The notes: generated from the sequence alone by a model not told the origin. DNA of 48,220 nt from Mycobacterium sp. D16Q13 (GCF_002013375.1 NZ_MAEW01000016.1:1-48220), one strand, 5' to 3'; shown: positions 31,351 to 40,050, counted from the first letter of the stretch. Numbers and translations are program-made.

Positions 31351-31451
31351 CGCGCATCCTCTCCCGATCCCCGTGAGCAGCACAGGGCTGGCGCCGAGCT
31401 TACCCTCGGCGACGGCGAATCTCCGTGGACTGTCTAAGGTCCCGCGCATTA

Positions 31452-31466
31452 CCGTGCCGGGCACGG
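31452..31466. repeat. Near-perfect inverted repeat in the gap between the CxxC gene and plsC
   Basis: CCGTGCC and GGCACGG flank a single G, giving a 7-bp inverted repeat. A second small hairpin (GGGAC, 5-nt loop, GTCCC) lies at 31567-31581, just beyond the CxxC-protein stop codon. The 252-nt gap (31351-31602) otherwise shows no coding signature. Either element could be an operator or a weak terminator. Confidence 0.35.
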
Positions 31467-31602
31467 ACCTGCGACAAGATCGTGAACTCGTCGCGGCTGG
31501 TAGAGGCCTATCGCGCGCGGACAGCGCCACTCGCGGGACGCCGGATGATCGGCATCGCGGATAGATGGGACGCGGTGTCCCGGAACTGGCCCGGGGCGCT
31601 CG

Positions 31603-31992
31603 TCACTCGTCGATGTCGACCGGGATGGGTTGATAGCCAGTGGATTGCGAGCTCGGCGACGGAGGCGGGAACGGACTGTGATACTCGCGGCCGGGCCCAC
31701 CATCTGGGCCGGGATCGTCGGGGCCGCCTTGCCCCTCGGCCTCCAACATCGCCCGCACCACCATCACCAGCGCGAGGCTGTGTTCGGCGATCGTGGCCAA
31801 CAGCGGATGGTGCTCACCCTCGACAAGAGCCGCCAGCGCGCAGACCGGGCAGAACAGCTGGTTGCACTTTCCGGGCACAGCGCCGTCTCCGGGGGCGCGA
31901 GCAGCCTGCCGTAGCGCCGGATCGAGCATGTCGAGGATGGAGGCGGCCAACGCCCGCAGCTCGGGACCGAGCTCCGGATGGGTACCCGTCAC
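31603..31992 (-). CDS. Small cysteine-motif protein of unknown function (Rv2183c-like)
   Basis: The 129-residue protein starts with a helical region (ELRALAASILDMLDPALRQAA), then has a likely metal site GKCNQLFCPVCALAALVEGEHHPLL (C43, C48, C51, with H61/H62), a further helix and a Pro/Gly/Ser-rich tail. I chose the GTG at 31992 because GGAGG lies 8 nt upstream and the codon overlaps the ATPase stop (GTGA); a GTG three codons earlier would sit directly on the GGAGG. Tight coupling to the ArsA-type ATPase suggests that the two proteins work together. I know of no assigned function. Confidence 0.75.
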   Translation of the reverse strand: MTGTHPELGPELRALAASILDMLDPALRQAARAPGDGAVPGKCNQLFCPVCALAALVEGEHHPLLATIAEHSLALVMVVRAMLEAEGQGGPDDPGPDGGPGREYHSPFPPPSPSSQSTGYQPIPVDIDE

Positions 31993-33218
31993 GTAGGCCA
32001 CACCTCCGGATCCGCTCTAAACCGTATGGTCAGCTCGCTACTGACAAGCCGGGCATCGACAACCACACAGCGCCGCAGCACGGAGGCCAGCCGGACCCGC
32101 CGGCGCATCCCGTTTGCACCGATGACCAGGTCATCTCCCACCCGGCCGAGGCTCAACGTGGCCGGATCGATCTGCGGTAACTCTAGCCTCAACCGATAGA
32201 CGGTGTCCGCTCCGGATCCGGATTCGTGCTCCACGACGGTGGCCAGCGGCGCCGGGGGCGCAGCGCCGTCACGCCGCCGCACCGCGTCAGCCAGCTCACC
32301 GAGGGCCTCGGGACCGATGGGCTCGCGCGGCAGATGCGGTACCAGCAGCATCTCCACGTCGCCGATCGCCTCCCCCATCTCGTCAAGAACCGCGGCTTGG
32401 TCGGCGATGCGCTGCATGTACCAGTCAAACGCCGGATGCGCGGGCAGATTGTGGTATTCGTACGAATCATCTTGAATGAGAACCTGATTGACGATCACCT
32501 GGTCGATGCGCACACCCATCAGCGCCAGCGCCCCCACGGTACGGATGGCCTCGGCCACCACCACACGCTCGGGAGTCAGCACCAGGTGCGCCCCCACCCG
32601 CTCGGCGTCCGACAGCAAGCCCGCGAGCTGATCTGCCGACGCCGCAACGCGTTCCAGCAGTTCGGCCAGAATCTGCGCGCGAGGCGTGCCGACACCGCCG
32701 AGTCGACGATGCCGCGGCCAGGCCCGTTCCAGGTACATCGCGAAGGTTCCCGGCAGGGTCAGCATGCGCAACGCGTCGGCGGTCGAAGCACAGTCGACCA
32801 CGACGACATCCCATTCGCCCGTCTCGGCCAGCTGCCGAACCTCATGCAGGCCAAGCATCTCCTGGACACCCGGAAGCGCGGAAAGCTCTTCGGGCGCAAG
32901 CGATCCGATATCCGATTCGGGATACTGCGCGGCGATTGTCTCGGCAATGTCACCCCAGCGCCGCTCCAGCAGACCCAGGGTATCCAGGGCCATGACGTCG
33001 AGTTGCCCCCCGTACGGGCCCTCGATCACCCGCACACAATGGGCACCCGGCGACGGATCGACCCGGACGCCGAAAACGTCGCCAAGGGAATGCGCCTGGT
33101 CGGTAGATACCGCGAGCACCCGTTGGCCTGCCCGCGCGTAGCGCACCGCGGTGGCACCGGCCAGCGTCGACTTACCCACGCCCCCCTTGCCGACGAAAAG
33201 ACCGATGGTGGCTGTCAA
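31989..33218 (-). CDS. ArsA/GET3-type P-loop ATPase (Rv2184c-like)
   Basis: The 409-residue protein has a deviant Walker A motif GKGGVGKSTLA (10-20) with the signature lysine of the ArsA/MinD/GET3 class, switch I-like STDQAHSLGDVFG, and switch II-like VVVVDCASTADALRML where ArsA proteins have DTAPTGHTLR. The C-terminal part ends in a small beta-rich segment (YRLRLELPQIDPATLSLGRVGDDLVIGANG) like the lipid- or chaperone-associated tails of actinobacterial ArsA homologues. Arsenite-binding cysteines are not evident, so arsenic export is unlikely. The start is a TTG with no ribosome site, 40 nt after the SRPBCC stop; it overlaps the CxxC gene at its 3' end. Confidence 0.85.
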   Translation of the reverse strand: MTATIGLFVGKGGVGKSTLAGATAVRYARAGQRVLAVSTDQAHSLGDVFGVRVDPSPGAHCVRVIEGPYGGQLDVMALDTLGLLERRWGDIAETIAAQYPESDIGSLAPEELSALPGVQEMLGLHEVRQLAETGEWDVVVVDCASTADALRMLTLPGTFAMYLERAWPRHRRLGGVGTPRAQILAELLERVAASADQLAGLLSDAERVGAHLVLTPERVVVAEAIRTVGALALMGVRIDQVIVNQVLIQDDSYEYHNLPAHPAFDWYMQRIADQAAVLDEMGEAIGDVEMLLVPHLPREPIGPEALGELADAVRRRDGAAPPAPLATVVEHESGSGADTVYRLRLELPQIDPATLSLGRVGDDLVIGANGMRRRVRLASVLRRCVVVDARLVSSELTIRFRADPEVWPT

Positions 33219-33258
33219 CGGCGATTCGACATCTGGGCGCGGCGTCGCGTCGACGTCG

Positions 33259-33699
33259 CTAGCGGTCAGATTCGACTCGCTTCTTCAGATCCTTGAGCGC
33301 GGAATCGGTGATCTTGCGTTCGGCCTTACGCTTGAGCATTCCGATCATCGGAATTTGAAGGTCGACCGCGAGCTCATACGTCACCTCAGTGCCAGACCCT
33401 TTGGGCGCCAAAAGGTATGTCCCTTCCAGCGAACGCAACAGGGAACTTTCCGCCAGGGTCCAGGTGACCTTACGGCCATCCGGAGACCACACGTACTCCA
33501 GGACCTGGGTGTCCTTGAGGACACCGGCGTCCAGCACCAACCGGGCACGTTTGACCCTGCCCTGGGAGTCGGTGTCGAGCACCTCGGTTTCCTTGTACTC
33601 CGACACCCATTCCGGGTAGGCGCCGATATCGGCGATCACCGCCATCACTTTGCCGGGTTCGGCGTCGATGGCAATCGTTTGGGTAGTCTTCTCAGCCAC
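33259..33699 (-). CDS. SRPBCC/polyketide cyclase-like protein TB16.3 (Rv2185c-like)
   Basis: The 146-residue protein is a helix-grip lipid-binding-like protein. It aligns, from memory, along nearly its whole length with M. tuberculosis TB16.3, including AEKTTQTIAIDAEPGKVM at the start, YPEWVSEYKE, SLLRSLEGTYLLAPKGSG and TEVTYELAVDLQIPMIGMLKRKAER. The GTG at 33699 fits that N-terminus and lies 7 nt after TAGCGT with no close ribosome site. It is the first gene of a likely operon with the ArsA-type ATPase and the CxxC protein. The ligand is unknown. Confidence 0.88.
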   Translation of the reverse strand: MAEKTTQTIAIDAEPGKVMAVIADIGAYPEWVSEYKETEVLDTDSQGRVKRARLVLDAGVLKDTQVLEYVWSPDGRKVTWTLAESSLLRSLEGTYLLAPKGSGTEVTYELAVDLQIPMIGMLKRKAERKITDSALKDLKKRVESDR

Positions 33700-33706
33700 C
33701 TGACAG

Positions 33707-33712
33707 ACGCTA
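33707..33712 (-). promoter_or_regulatory. -10 element for the SRPBCC-ArsA-CxxC operon
   Basis: TAGCGT on the minus strand ends 7 nt before the GTG at 33699, so the operon mRNA is probably leaderless. It faces away from the divergent gene at 33782. Confidence 0.4.
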
Positions 33713-33781
33713 CCCTTCTCCCTGGCGCTCGGATACTCCCATCCTGGCAATTCGCCGTGGCCGCACGAAGGAGAGACGCCC

Positions 33782-34210
33782 ATGAGTCGTCTGGTGGCGA
33801 AGGTGCTCGGTGTGCACCAGAGCATCTACATCGCATCGAAAGGCTATCTGGGTCATCGCGTTCCGGGGATGGCGCCCAGCCTGCTACTGACCTCTATCGG
33901 CGCCAAGAGCGGAGCGCAGCGCGTCAACTCGCTGACCTACGCAACGGATGGCGACAATCTCGTCATCGTGGCCTCGAACGGCGGCGCCCGCCGCAATCCC
34001 GCCTGGTATCACAACCTCAAGGCCCATCCGGACGTGCAGGTGCAGCTGGGCAGGCATAAGCGCCGGGTCCGCGCGACACCCCTGCTGCCCGGTGACGCGG
34101 ATTACGAGCGACTGTGGAAGTTAGCCGACACCAACAACTCTGGCCATTACAGCGCCTACCAGCGGGCGACTTCCCGCCCCATTCCGTTGGTCGTGCTCGC
34201 CGCTATCTGA
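33782..34210 (+). CDS. Deazaflavin (F420)-dependent nitroreductase-family protein (Ddn/DUF385-like)
   Basis: The 142-residue protein has the split-barrel fold signature of the F420H2-dependent Ddn/FDOR-A group: LLLTSIGAKSGAQRVNSLTYATDGDNLVIVASNGG, NPAWYHNLKAHPDVQVQLG, RVRATPLLPGDADYERLW and the C-terminal RPIPLVVLA. Family members reduce quinones or other substrates with F420H2, and in M. tuberculosis Ddn activates pretomanid. The ATG has GGAGAG 7 nt upstream. It is divergent from the TB16.3-like gene and its TGA directly abuts the TCA (reverse stop) of the convergent SRPBCC gene. I do not recall this gene at the equivalent place in M. tuberculosis. Confidence 0.85.
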   Translation: MSRLVAKVLGVHQSIYIASKGYLGHRVPGMAPSLLLTSIGAKSGAQRVNSLTYATDGDNLVIVASNGGARRNPAWYHNLKAHPDVQVQLGRHKRRVRATPLLPGDADYERLWKLADTNNSGHYSAYQRATSRPIPLVVLAAI

Positions 34211-34606
34211 TCAGGCCTGCGGCACCCACGACTCGCCGATCGGCCGACTGGCCTCGAGCCGCTGCTTGATCCCGAAGGCGAACCGCTTCCCAGCGATGCG
34301 ACGGGCGTGATTGATCTTGGCCAAATTCAACTTGGCCACCTGTGCGGCGCTGGCGCCGGTGGGCTCAGCGTGCAGGAAATAGTGCAGGATCGCGCCGTCC
34401 AGTGCGGGCTCGAGCCACACCTCCATCGTTCCGGTGACGGGCCCGGCGACCGTCCAGCGGATCCCCTTCTCGCCCCGCTCCTCGACGACGTTGAGCTGCA
34501 GGTCAGGCCACCAACGGCGCCAATCCGCAGGGTTGGAGATGGCGCGGCCGATGTCCGCGGGATCTGCGGCGATAAAGGTCTGGTCGGCGACCTGAATGCT
34601 GTTCAT
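34211..34606 (-). CDS. SRPBCC family protein (Rv2186c-like)
   Basis: The 131-residue protein begins MNSIQVADQTFIAADPADIGRA and contains WRRWWPDLQLNVVE, GIRWTVAGPVTGTMEVWLEP and LHYFLHAEP, which fit the SRPBCC fold, followed by a basic C-terminal helix (KLNLAKINHARRIAGKRFAF). It matches Rv2186c in place, length and these motifs from memory. The ATG at 34606 lies 8 nt after TAAGCT without a ribosome site. It is divergent from fadD15, with 81 nt between start codons. Confidence 0.82.
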   Translation of the reverse strand: MNSIQVADQTFIAADPADIGRAISNPADWRRWWPDLQLNVVEERGEKGIRWTVAGPVTGTMEVWLEPALDGAILHYFLHAEPTGASAAQVAKLNLAKINHARRIAGKRFAFGIKQRLEASRPIGESWVPQA

Positions 34607-34614
34607 CGCGGACA

Positions 34615-34620
34615 AGCTTA
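34615..34620 (-). promoter_or_regulatory. -10 element for the Rv2186c-like gene
   Basis: TAAGCT on the minus strand ends 8 nt before the ATG at 34606, in the divergent region shared with fadD15. The surrounding HindIII-like AAGCTT palindrome makes chance occurrence more likely than for the other -10 elements. Confidence 0.3.
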
Positions 34621-34652
34621 AGCCTCGCCGCCGAAGGAAATGCGGCAACGCC

Positions 34653-34681
34653 TTCGACGATCTTCAGGCCCCGACTAGTCT
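34653..34681 (+). promoter_or_regulatory. Leaderless fadD15 promoter
   Basis: TTCGAC (34653-34658), a 17-nt spacer and TAGTCT (34676-34681) form a SigA-like promoter, and exactly 6 nt separate the -10 from the GTG at 34688. The predicted start site is the first base of the coding sequence, and no Shine-Dalgarno is present. Confidence 0.55.
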
Positions 34682-34687
34682 GAGCCG

Positions 34688-36499
34688 GTGCGAGAGTTCA
34701 GCGTCCCTGCCCCGTTCACCGTCGAGGACAACGCGTCGGTTGTTCATGCCGTCTATGACTACGAGCGTGAAGACCCCAACCAGGCGGCGTTTTCCCGCCT
34801 CGTCGACGGCACCTGGACACCCGTCACGTACGCGGAAGCCGCCGCGCAGATCCGGGCGGTGGCCAACGGTCTGATCGCCAAGGGCGTAGCGCCCGGCGAT
34901 CGCGTGGCGCTGATCTCGGCGACGCGGTACGAGTGGACGATCATCGACTACGCGGTCCTGTCGATCGGCGCCATCACCGTGCCCATCTACGAGACCTCCT
35001 CGGCCGATCAGGTCCGATGGGTACTGCAGGACTCCGCGGCGGTGGCGCTGTTCGTGGAATCCGATGCCCACGCCGCGATCGCCGAAGAACTCGCACCCGA
35101 ACTGCCCAACCTGCGCACCGTCTTTCACATCGCCAGCTCGGGTGCCCCCGCGGCCCTCGACGAACTCGCCGAGGCGGGAGCGGGTGTGGACCCCGCCGAG
35201 CTCACCGGCCGGCTCGACGCCATCAAGGCCACCGACCCCGCGACGCTCATCTACACCTCGGGAACCACCGGGCGCCCCAAGGGCTGCCAGCTCACCCACT
35301 CCAACCTGGTGTACGAAACCCGCGGCGCGCGTGCCGTTTTCCCCGACTACTTGCAGAAGGGCAGCAGGACGCTGATCTTCCTGCCGCTGGCTCACGTGCT
35401 GGCCCGCGGTATCGCGATGGCGTGCTTCCAGTCCAAGGTGAGCGTCGGTTTCACCAGCGATATCAAGACGCTGGTGCCGACATTCGGGATCTTCAAGCCG
35501 ACCTTCATCGTCTCGGTCCCCCGCATCTTCGAAAAGGTGTACAACACGGCCCGTCAGAACGCCCAGAACGACGGCAAGGGAAAGATTTTCGACGCTGCCG
35601 CCGATACCGCCGTCGAATACAGCCAGGCGCTGGACAACGGCGGCCCGGGCATCGTGTTGCGCGCCAAGCGCGCCGCCTTCGACAAGCTGGTGTACGGCAA
35701 GCTGCGCGCGGCGCTCGGCGGTGAGTGCGTGGCGTCGATCTCCGGTGGAGCTCCGCTGGGTGCCCGACTGGGCCACTTCTACCGTGGCGTCGGCCTGACC
35801 ATCTACGAGGGCTACGGACTCACCGAGACGACGGCGGCCTGTGCCGTGAACGTCATCGGCGGGCTCAAGATCGGCAGTGTCGGAAGGCCCTTGCCCGGTA
35901 ACGCCGCCAAAATCGCCGATGACGGCGAATTACTGGTGTCCGGTGGTGTCGTGTTCAGCGGCTACTGGAACAACGAGAAGGCCACCAGCGAATCGATCTT
36001 GGACGGGTGGTTCCACACCGGCGACCTCGGCGCGATCGATGAGGACGGCTTCATCACGATCACCGGCCGCAAGAAGGAAATCATCGTCACCGCCGGCGGT
36101 AAGAACGTCGCACCGGCGGTGCTGGAGGATCAGCTGCGCGCTCACCCGTTGATCAGTCAGGCGATGGCCGTCGGCGACAAGCAACCGTTCATCGGCGCTC
36201 TGATCACGATCGACCCCGAGGCCATCGACGGCTGGAAGCAGCGCAACGGCAAGCCCGCCGATGCCACCGTCGCCGACCTGGTCGAGGATCCTGACCTCCT
36301 CGCGGAGATCCAGACCGCCGTGAAGGCAGCCAATCAGGTTGTCTCCCATGCCGAAGCCATCAAGAAGTTCCGGATCCTGCCGGTCGACTTCACCGAGGCC
36401 ACCGGCGAGATGACGCCGACGCTGAAGGTGAAGCGCAACGTGGTGGCCGAGAAGTTCGCGGCAGATATCGACGCGATCTACTCGGGGTCACCCGAGTAG
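34688..36499 (+). CDS. fadD15: Long-chain fatty-acid--CoA ligase FadD15
   Basis: This ANL-superfamily enzyme activates long-chain fatty acids to acyl-CoA through an acyl-adenylate. The 603-residue protein has the AMP-binding P-loop [11 protein letters not shown] (189-199), [10 protein letters not shown], the YEGYGLTET motif, [22 protein letters not shown] (hinge aspartate and arginine) and the C-terminal lysine region [12 protein letters not shown]. It corresponds to fadD15 (Rv2187) by place and length. The GTG start is preceded by a likely leaderless promoter. It converges on pimB' with only 19 nt between the stop codons and no terminator. Confidence 0.94.
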   Translation: MREFSVPAPFTVEDNASVVHAVYDYEREDPNQAAFSRLVDGTWTPVTYAEAAAQIRAVANGLIAKGVAPGDRVALISATRYEWTIIDYAVLSIGAITVPIYETSSADQVRWVLQDSAAVALFVESDAHAAIAEELAPELPNLRTVFHIASSGAPAALDELAEAGAGVDPAELTGRLDAIKATDPATLIYTSGTTGRPKGCQLTHSNLVYETRGARAVFPDYLQKGSRTLIFLPLAHVLARGIAMACFQSKVSVGFTSDIKTLVPTFGIFKPTFIVSVPRIFEKVYNTARQNAQNDGKGKIFDAAADTAVEYSQALDNGGPGIVLRAKRAAFDKLVYGKLRAALGGECVASISGGAPLGARLGHFYRGVGLTIYEGYGLTETTAACAVNVIGGLKIGSVGRPLPGNAAKIADDGELLVSGGVVFSGYWNNEKATSESILDGWFHTGDLGAIDEDGFITITGRKKEIIVTAGGKNVAPAVLEDQLRAHPLISQAMAVGDKQPFIGALITIDPEAIDGWKQRNGKPADATVADLVEDPDLLAEIQTAVKAANQVVSHAEAIKKFRILPVDFTEATGEMTPTLKVKRNVVAEKFAADIDAIYSGSPE

Positions 36500-36518
36500 A
36501 TCGGTCCATCAGGGGAAC

Positions 36519-37676
36519 CTATCCGGAGCCGGTGACCAGTTCGGCGAACCGCGCCGCGTGGTGATCCCAGCGCCAATGATCGGTCACCCAGGTGCGCCCC
36601 GCTGCCCCCATCACCGCCGCACGTGCCGGATCCGACAGGATCTGGACAATCGCATCGGTGATCGCGGGCACGGACCTGCCGTCGACAACGAGTCCCGTCT
36701 CTCCATCGCGCACGGTTTCCGGTGCGCCCCCGGAGTTTCCGGCAACCACCGGAACACCGCAGGCCGACGCCTCCAGGAACACTATTCCCAGGCCCTCCAC
36801 GTCCAGGCCCGCCCCGCGCGTACGGCAGGGCATCGCGAAGACATCGCCCATCGCGTGATGAGCGGGTAGCTCTTCCCACGGCACACCGCCGGTGAACACC
36901 ACGTGCTCATCGACACCGACTCGAGTGGCCAACGCACGCAACGGTTCCGCATACGGACCGCCACCCACGATCACCAGCGCCGCACCATCCACCCGCTCCC
37001 GGATCGCCGGCAGCGCCTCGATCAGCATGTCCTGGCCCTTGCGTGGGACCAGCCGGGAGACGCACACGATGATCGGCCGCTCGCCCAGCCCGTAACGCCG
37101 CCGCAGCTCCTCACGCGCCCCCGGGTCGGGACGGAACCTGCCGCTGTCGACACCGGAGGGCAGGTACTCCAGCGCAGCACGCGGCCCGAACGCGGAAGCG
37201 AAGCGACCCCGCGTGTAGCGGCTGACATAGGTGATCACATCGGTGCTATCGCCGATCTGCCGCAGCGCCGACCGCGCCACCGGAAGCATCGACCAGCCCA
37301 CCTCATGCCCATGCGTGCTGGCCGCGGTCACGGCGGCTCCCGCCGCCCTGGCCGCCGAGGACAACAACGCGAGCGGCGCGGCCGCGCCGAACCACACCAC
37401 CTCGGAGCGCTGCGATTTGATGAGGTCCACCATGCGCTGCCGGACGCCGGGGCCAGGAAGCATCAGCGAGGTCGGGTGGCGCACCACGTGGTAGTCGGCG
37501 GCGGCGTCGTAACGTTCGCACCCCTTCCACCGCGGCGCGTAGACAGTGACCTCGTGCGATCCGGCCAGCCGGATCACCAACTCCTGCAGGTAGGACTGAA
37601 TGCCGCCGGGCCTGGGTGGAAAATCGTTGGTGACCAACAGGATCCGTCGTCGCGGGGCGCCAGGCTGAAAGGTCAC
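36519..37676 (-). CDS. pimB: GDP-mannose-dependent PIM mannosyltransferase PimB' (GT4)
   Basis: PimB' adds the second mannose to phosphatidylinositol monomannoside at the cytoplasmic face of the membrane, an early step of PIM, lipomannan and lipoarabinomannan synthesis. The 385-residue protein is a GT-B retaining enzyme: N-terminal VTNDFPPRPGGIQSYL, ASTHGHEVGWSMLPVARSALR, the nucleotide-binding VCVSRLVPRKGQDMLIEAL, FAMPCRTRGAGLDVEGLGIVFLEASACGVPVVAGNSGGAPE with the EX7E motif. The length equals the M. tuberculosis protein as I recall it. The GTG at 37676 follows TACGGT by 7 nt and lies 5 nt after the upstream lipoprotein stop. Confidence 0.93.
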   Translation of the reverse strand: MTFQPGAPRRRILLVTNDFPPRPGGIQSYLQELVIRLAGSHEVTVYAPRWKGCERYDAAADYHVVRHPTSLMLPGPGVRQRMVDLIKSQRSEVVWFGAAAPLALLSSAARAAGAAVTAASTHGHEVGWSMLPVARSALRQIGDSTDVITYVSRYTRGRFASAFGPRAALEYLPSGVDSGRFRPDPGAREELRRRYGLGERPIIVCVSRLVPRKGQDMLIEALPAIRERVDGAALVIVGGGPYAEPLRALATRVGVDEHVVFTGGVPWEELPAHHAMGDVFAMPCRTRGAGLDVEGLGIVFLEASACGVPVVAGNSGGAPETVRDGETGLVVDGRSVPAITDAIVQILSDPARAAVMGAAGRTWVTDHWRWDHHAARFAELVTGSG

Positions 37677-37681
37677 GACGC

Positions 37682-38890
37682 CTACCGTAGTGGACGAGCG
37701 CCGAGCCAGCTCTGCCACTGCCGAACCAGCGTTGCCTCGTCGATGCCCAATGCCCGCTCGATCGCCGCGCCGGGCTGGCCCGGCACGGGATCCGCCCCAT
37801 ACCGGTACAGCTGCACAAGCGAGGGCTCGCCAAAGGTCTCGGCCACGTATTGCGCCACCGACCACGCCTCCTCGTACGCCTGTGTGCGGTGGGGGCCCGG
37901 ACTGTCGATATCGCCGTCGGTGGGTAGATGGTCCGGAACCTGGCCCGCGGCAAGGGCACTCGTCAACGTGGGCGCGGCGTTTCGGAAGGGGGTACCGCTA
38001 CCGCGGCGCCCGTTGTAGTCGGCCACGCCCTCCACCAGCCAGAGGGGCGCATGGTCGCCGGTGACCGTGCGTGCCGCGGCATGGAACAGCTCGTGGCGCA
38101 GCACCACCCGAAACTGATCGGGTGGCAGGGCTGCCGAGCCGGGCGCGAAGATCACCCGCTGCCCCACGGCAACTCCGCTGTCTACACGGTCCGCCACGGC
38201 GGCGGCGGCGATACCGTCGGTGTGTTCGCCACCGACGAGAGCGGCGAACTCGGCGTCGGTCCCTGCCGCGATCAGCAGCACCCCCGCACGCCATTGCGGG
38301 CCCCAAAACTCCGACAGCGATGCCAGCGCACCGGCAATCTCATCGACAAGCCGCGGCGCCACCGAAGAGCCGGGGTGTCCAAGCACCACCACGTCCCGGT
38401 CCCCCGCTCGCTTCCGTGTCTCCACCACCGGCGCGAACTGCCAGGGCACGGCGACCGCGCTGGCGTCGAACAACCGCCAGGCGTCATCGTCGTGCAGCAC
38501 ACCGACCGTGACCGGGCGCCGGACGGCGACCGTGTCCACCCCGCTGACGGCGTAAACCAGCGCGGCATCCAGCATCCATTGCTGTTGCCGTGCAATGAGA
38601 TTAGCCGGAACGTCGGCCGACAGCCGGTACTCGAACGTGTCGGCCTTCAGCCCCGAGAGATTCTCCTGCACCCGCTGCTGAGCCTCGATGAACGCGGGCT
38701 TGTCCGGAGCGAGCACGGCGCGCAATGCCGCGACGTCATGGCTGCGCAACGCATCGGAGTAGCGCGTCAGCAATGCCTGAATCGCGGTGCGGACGTCGCT
38801 GGCCGGTGGGGCGGGCTGCGCTCGACAACCACCGCAGAGAATCAGCATGAGCATCGCGAAGAACGATGCCCAACGTGCTACCCCAGGCAC
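37682..38890 (-). CDS. Putative exported lipoprotein with a zinc-protease-like HExxH motif
   Basis: The 402-residue protein has a signal peptide with a hydrophobic core ending LCGGC (C22), a likely lipidation site although the -3 residue is cysteine rather than the usual Leu/Val/Ile. Residues 32-150 resemble an NTF2/SnoaL-like fold (IQALLTRYSDALRSHDVAALRAVL). The C-terminal half contains VVLRHELFHAAA (H266, E267, H270) and WLVEGVADYNG (E287), the pattern of gluzincin peptidases of the peptidase-MA type, and WSVAQYVAETFG. It would act outside the membrane. It lies between pimB' and the NlpC/P60 hydrolase on one strand, 20 nt after the latter. I cannot name a characterised homologue; Rv2189c occupies the corresponding place but is, as I recall, shorter. 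Confidence 0.75.
   Translation of the reverse strand: MPGVARWASFFAMLMLILCGGCRAQPAPPASDVRTAIQALLTRYSDALRSHDVAALRAVLAPDKPAFIEAQQRVQENLSGLKADTFEYRLSADVPANLIARQQQWMLDAALVYAVSGVDTVAVRRPVTVGVLHDDDAWRLFDASAVAVPWQFAPVVETRKRAGDRDVVVLGHPGSSVAPRLVDEIAGALASLSEFWGPQWRAGVLLIAAGTDAEFAALVGGEHTDGIAAAAVADRVDSGVAVGQRVIFAPGSAALPPDQFRVVLRHELFHAAARTVTGDHAPLWLVEGVADYNGRRGSGTPFRNAAPTLTSALAAGQVPDHLPTDGDIDSPGPHRTQAYEEAWSVAQYVAETFGEPSLVQLYRYGADPVPGQPGAAIERALGIDEATLVRQWQSWLGARPLR
37684..37689 (-). promoter_or_regulatory. Possible -10 element for pimB'
   Basis: TACGGT on the minus strand ends 7 nt before the pimB' GTG and overlaps the TAG stop of the lipoprotein gene. A separate leaderless pimB' transcript is therefore possible besides read-through from upstream. 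Confidence 0.35.
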
Positions 38891-38910
38891 GCGCGCACGA
38901 AGGATGCGGC

Positions 38911-40050
38911 TCAGTAGCGACGCGCGTTATAGATCGGGCCGGATGACGTGATCGGCGCGACCGCGACCGGAACACCGTAGGTCGAGGCGTGCACCATCAT
39001 GCCGTTGCCGACATAGATGCCCGTATGCGAGGCGTCCCCGTAGAAGTTGATGACATCGCCGGGCTGTAGGTCACTCAGCGCGACGGGTGTACCGCCACGT
39101 GCGAGTGCCTGGCTGGAGTGCGGCAGCGACACGCCCTGCTGGCCGTAGGCCCACATCACCAGACCCGAGCAGTCGAAGGCGTTGGGGCCCGAACCGCCCC
39201 ACGAGTAGGGCGCGCCGATCCGGGTCAATGCGGCCGCGACGGCGCTGGCGCCGACAGGTGAACCTCCGCCGCCGATGGCGGCTTCCGGTGCGGGTGCCGC
39301 GGCGGCGGCCTGCATCAGCGGCTCATCCGGAACCTGGCCCGGCTCGCCCGCGGGCGGCGGGGGCACGGGTGCCGGTGCCAGCAGCTGTGCACGCTGGCCG
39401 GGGCTCAGGGTGTTGTACTGCGACTTGACGACCGCGATCTGCACCTGCAGCTGGCTCTGCTTGGCCTGCAACGAAGCGCGTACATTCTTGGCCTGCTCGG
39501 CGGCCACCCGGGCCTGCTCGGCGGCATCACGGGACCGCTGCTCGGCCTGATCTGCCGAGGACTGCGCAGCGCGATAGCTGTCCATCCGGCCACGCATCTC
39601 GCCGCCCACGGTGCGTTGCACCGACAGCTGGTCGATCAGGTTCTGCGGCGAGTTTGACGTCAGCACGGCACCGTAACCACTGGTGTTACCGCCCATGTAG
39701 GCGGCGACCATGGCCTTGTTGACGTCGACCTGGTACGTGGACACCGCCATGCGCGCGGCCTTCGCGACGGCCTCATCAGCGAGAACAGCCTTTTCGGCAT
39801 CGCGCTGGGCCGCCAGCTTGGCGTCGAGATCGATCTTCGCCGAGTTAGCCGCCTCGGACGTTGCCTCGGCCTGGCGGGACAGCTCGTTGAGCTTCTTGAC
39901 GGCGTCGTTGTTGGGGTCGGCGGTCGCGATCTGACCACCCGTAAATACCCCACCGACCAGGGCGGCAGCAGTCAGCGCGAGCATGGCGCGACGGAGTGGA
40001 GAGGGCGTCAATCGATCCGAATGATTTCGAAGAAGACGCCCGACACTCAC
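38911..40050 (-). CDS. Secreted NlpC/P60 peptidoglycan endopeptidase (Rv2190c-like)
   Basis: The 379-residue protein has a signal peptide (to about residue 44, ending TADP), a long coiled-coil region rich in Ala, Gln and Glu (about 48-212), a Pro-rich linker (225-245) and a C-terminal NlpC/P60 domain. The catalytic residues are C294 (FDCSGLVMW), H342 (SHTGIYVG) and H354 (MVHAST). Enzymes of this kind cut D-Glu-mDAP bonds in peptide stems, and the coiled coil is often an autoinhibitory or divisome-contact region. The GTG start has AAGGGA 9 nt upstream, with a good promoter about 60 nt upstream. Loss of Rv2190c in M. tuberculosis is reported to alter the envelope. Confidence 0.92.
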   Translation of the reverse strand: MSVGRLLRNHSDRLTPSPLRRAMLALTAAALVGGVFTGGQIATADPNNDAVKKLNELSRQAEATSEAANSAKIDLDAKLAAQRDAEKAVLADEAVAKAARMAVSTYQVDVNKAMVAAYMGGNTSGYGAVLTSNSPQNLIDQLSVQRTVGGEMRGRMDSYRAAQSSADQAEQRSRDAAEQARVAAEQAKNVRASLQAKQSQLQVQIAVVKSQYNTLSPGQRAQLLAPAPVPPPPAGEPGQVPDEPLMQAAAAAPAPEAAIGGGGSPVGASAVAAALTRIGAPYSWGGSGPNAFDCSGLVMWAYGQQGVSLPHSSQALARGGTPVALSDLQPGDVINFYGDASHTGIYVGNGMMVHASTYGVPVAVAPITSSGPIYNARRY

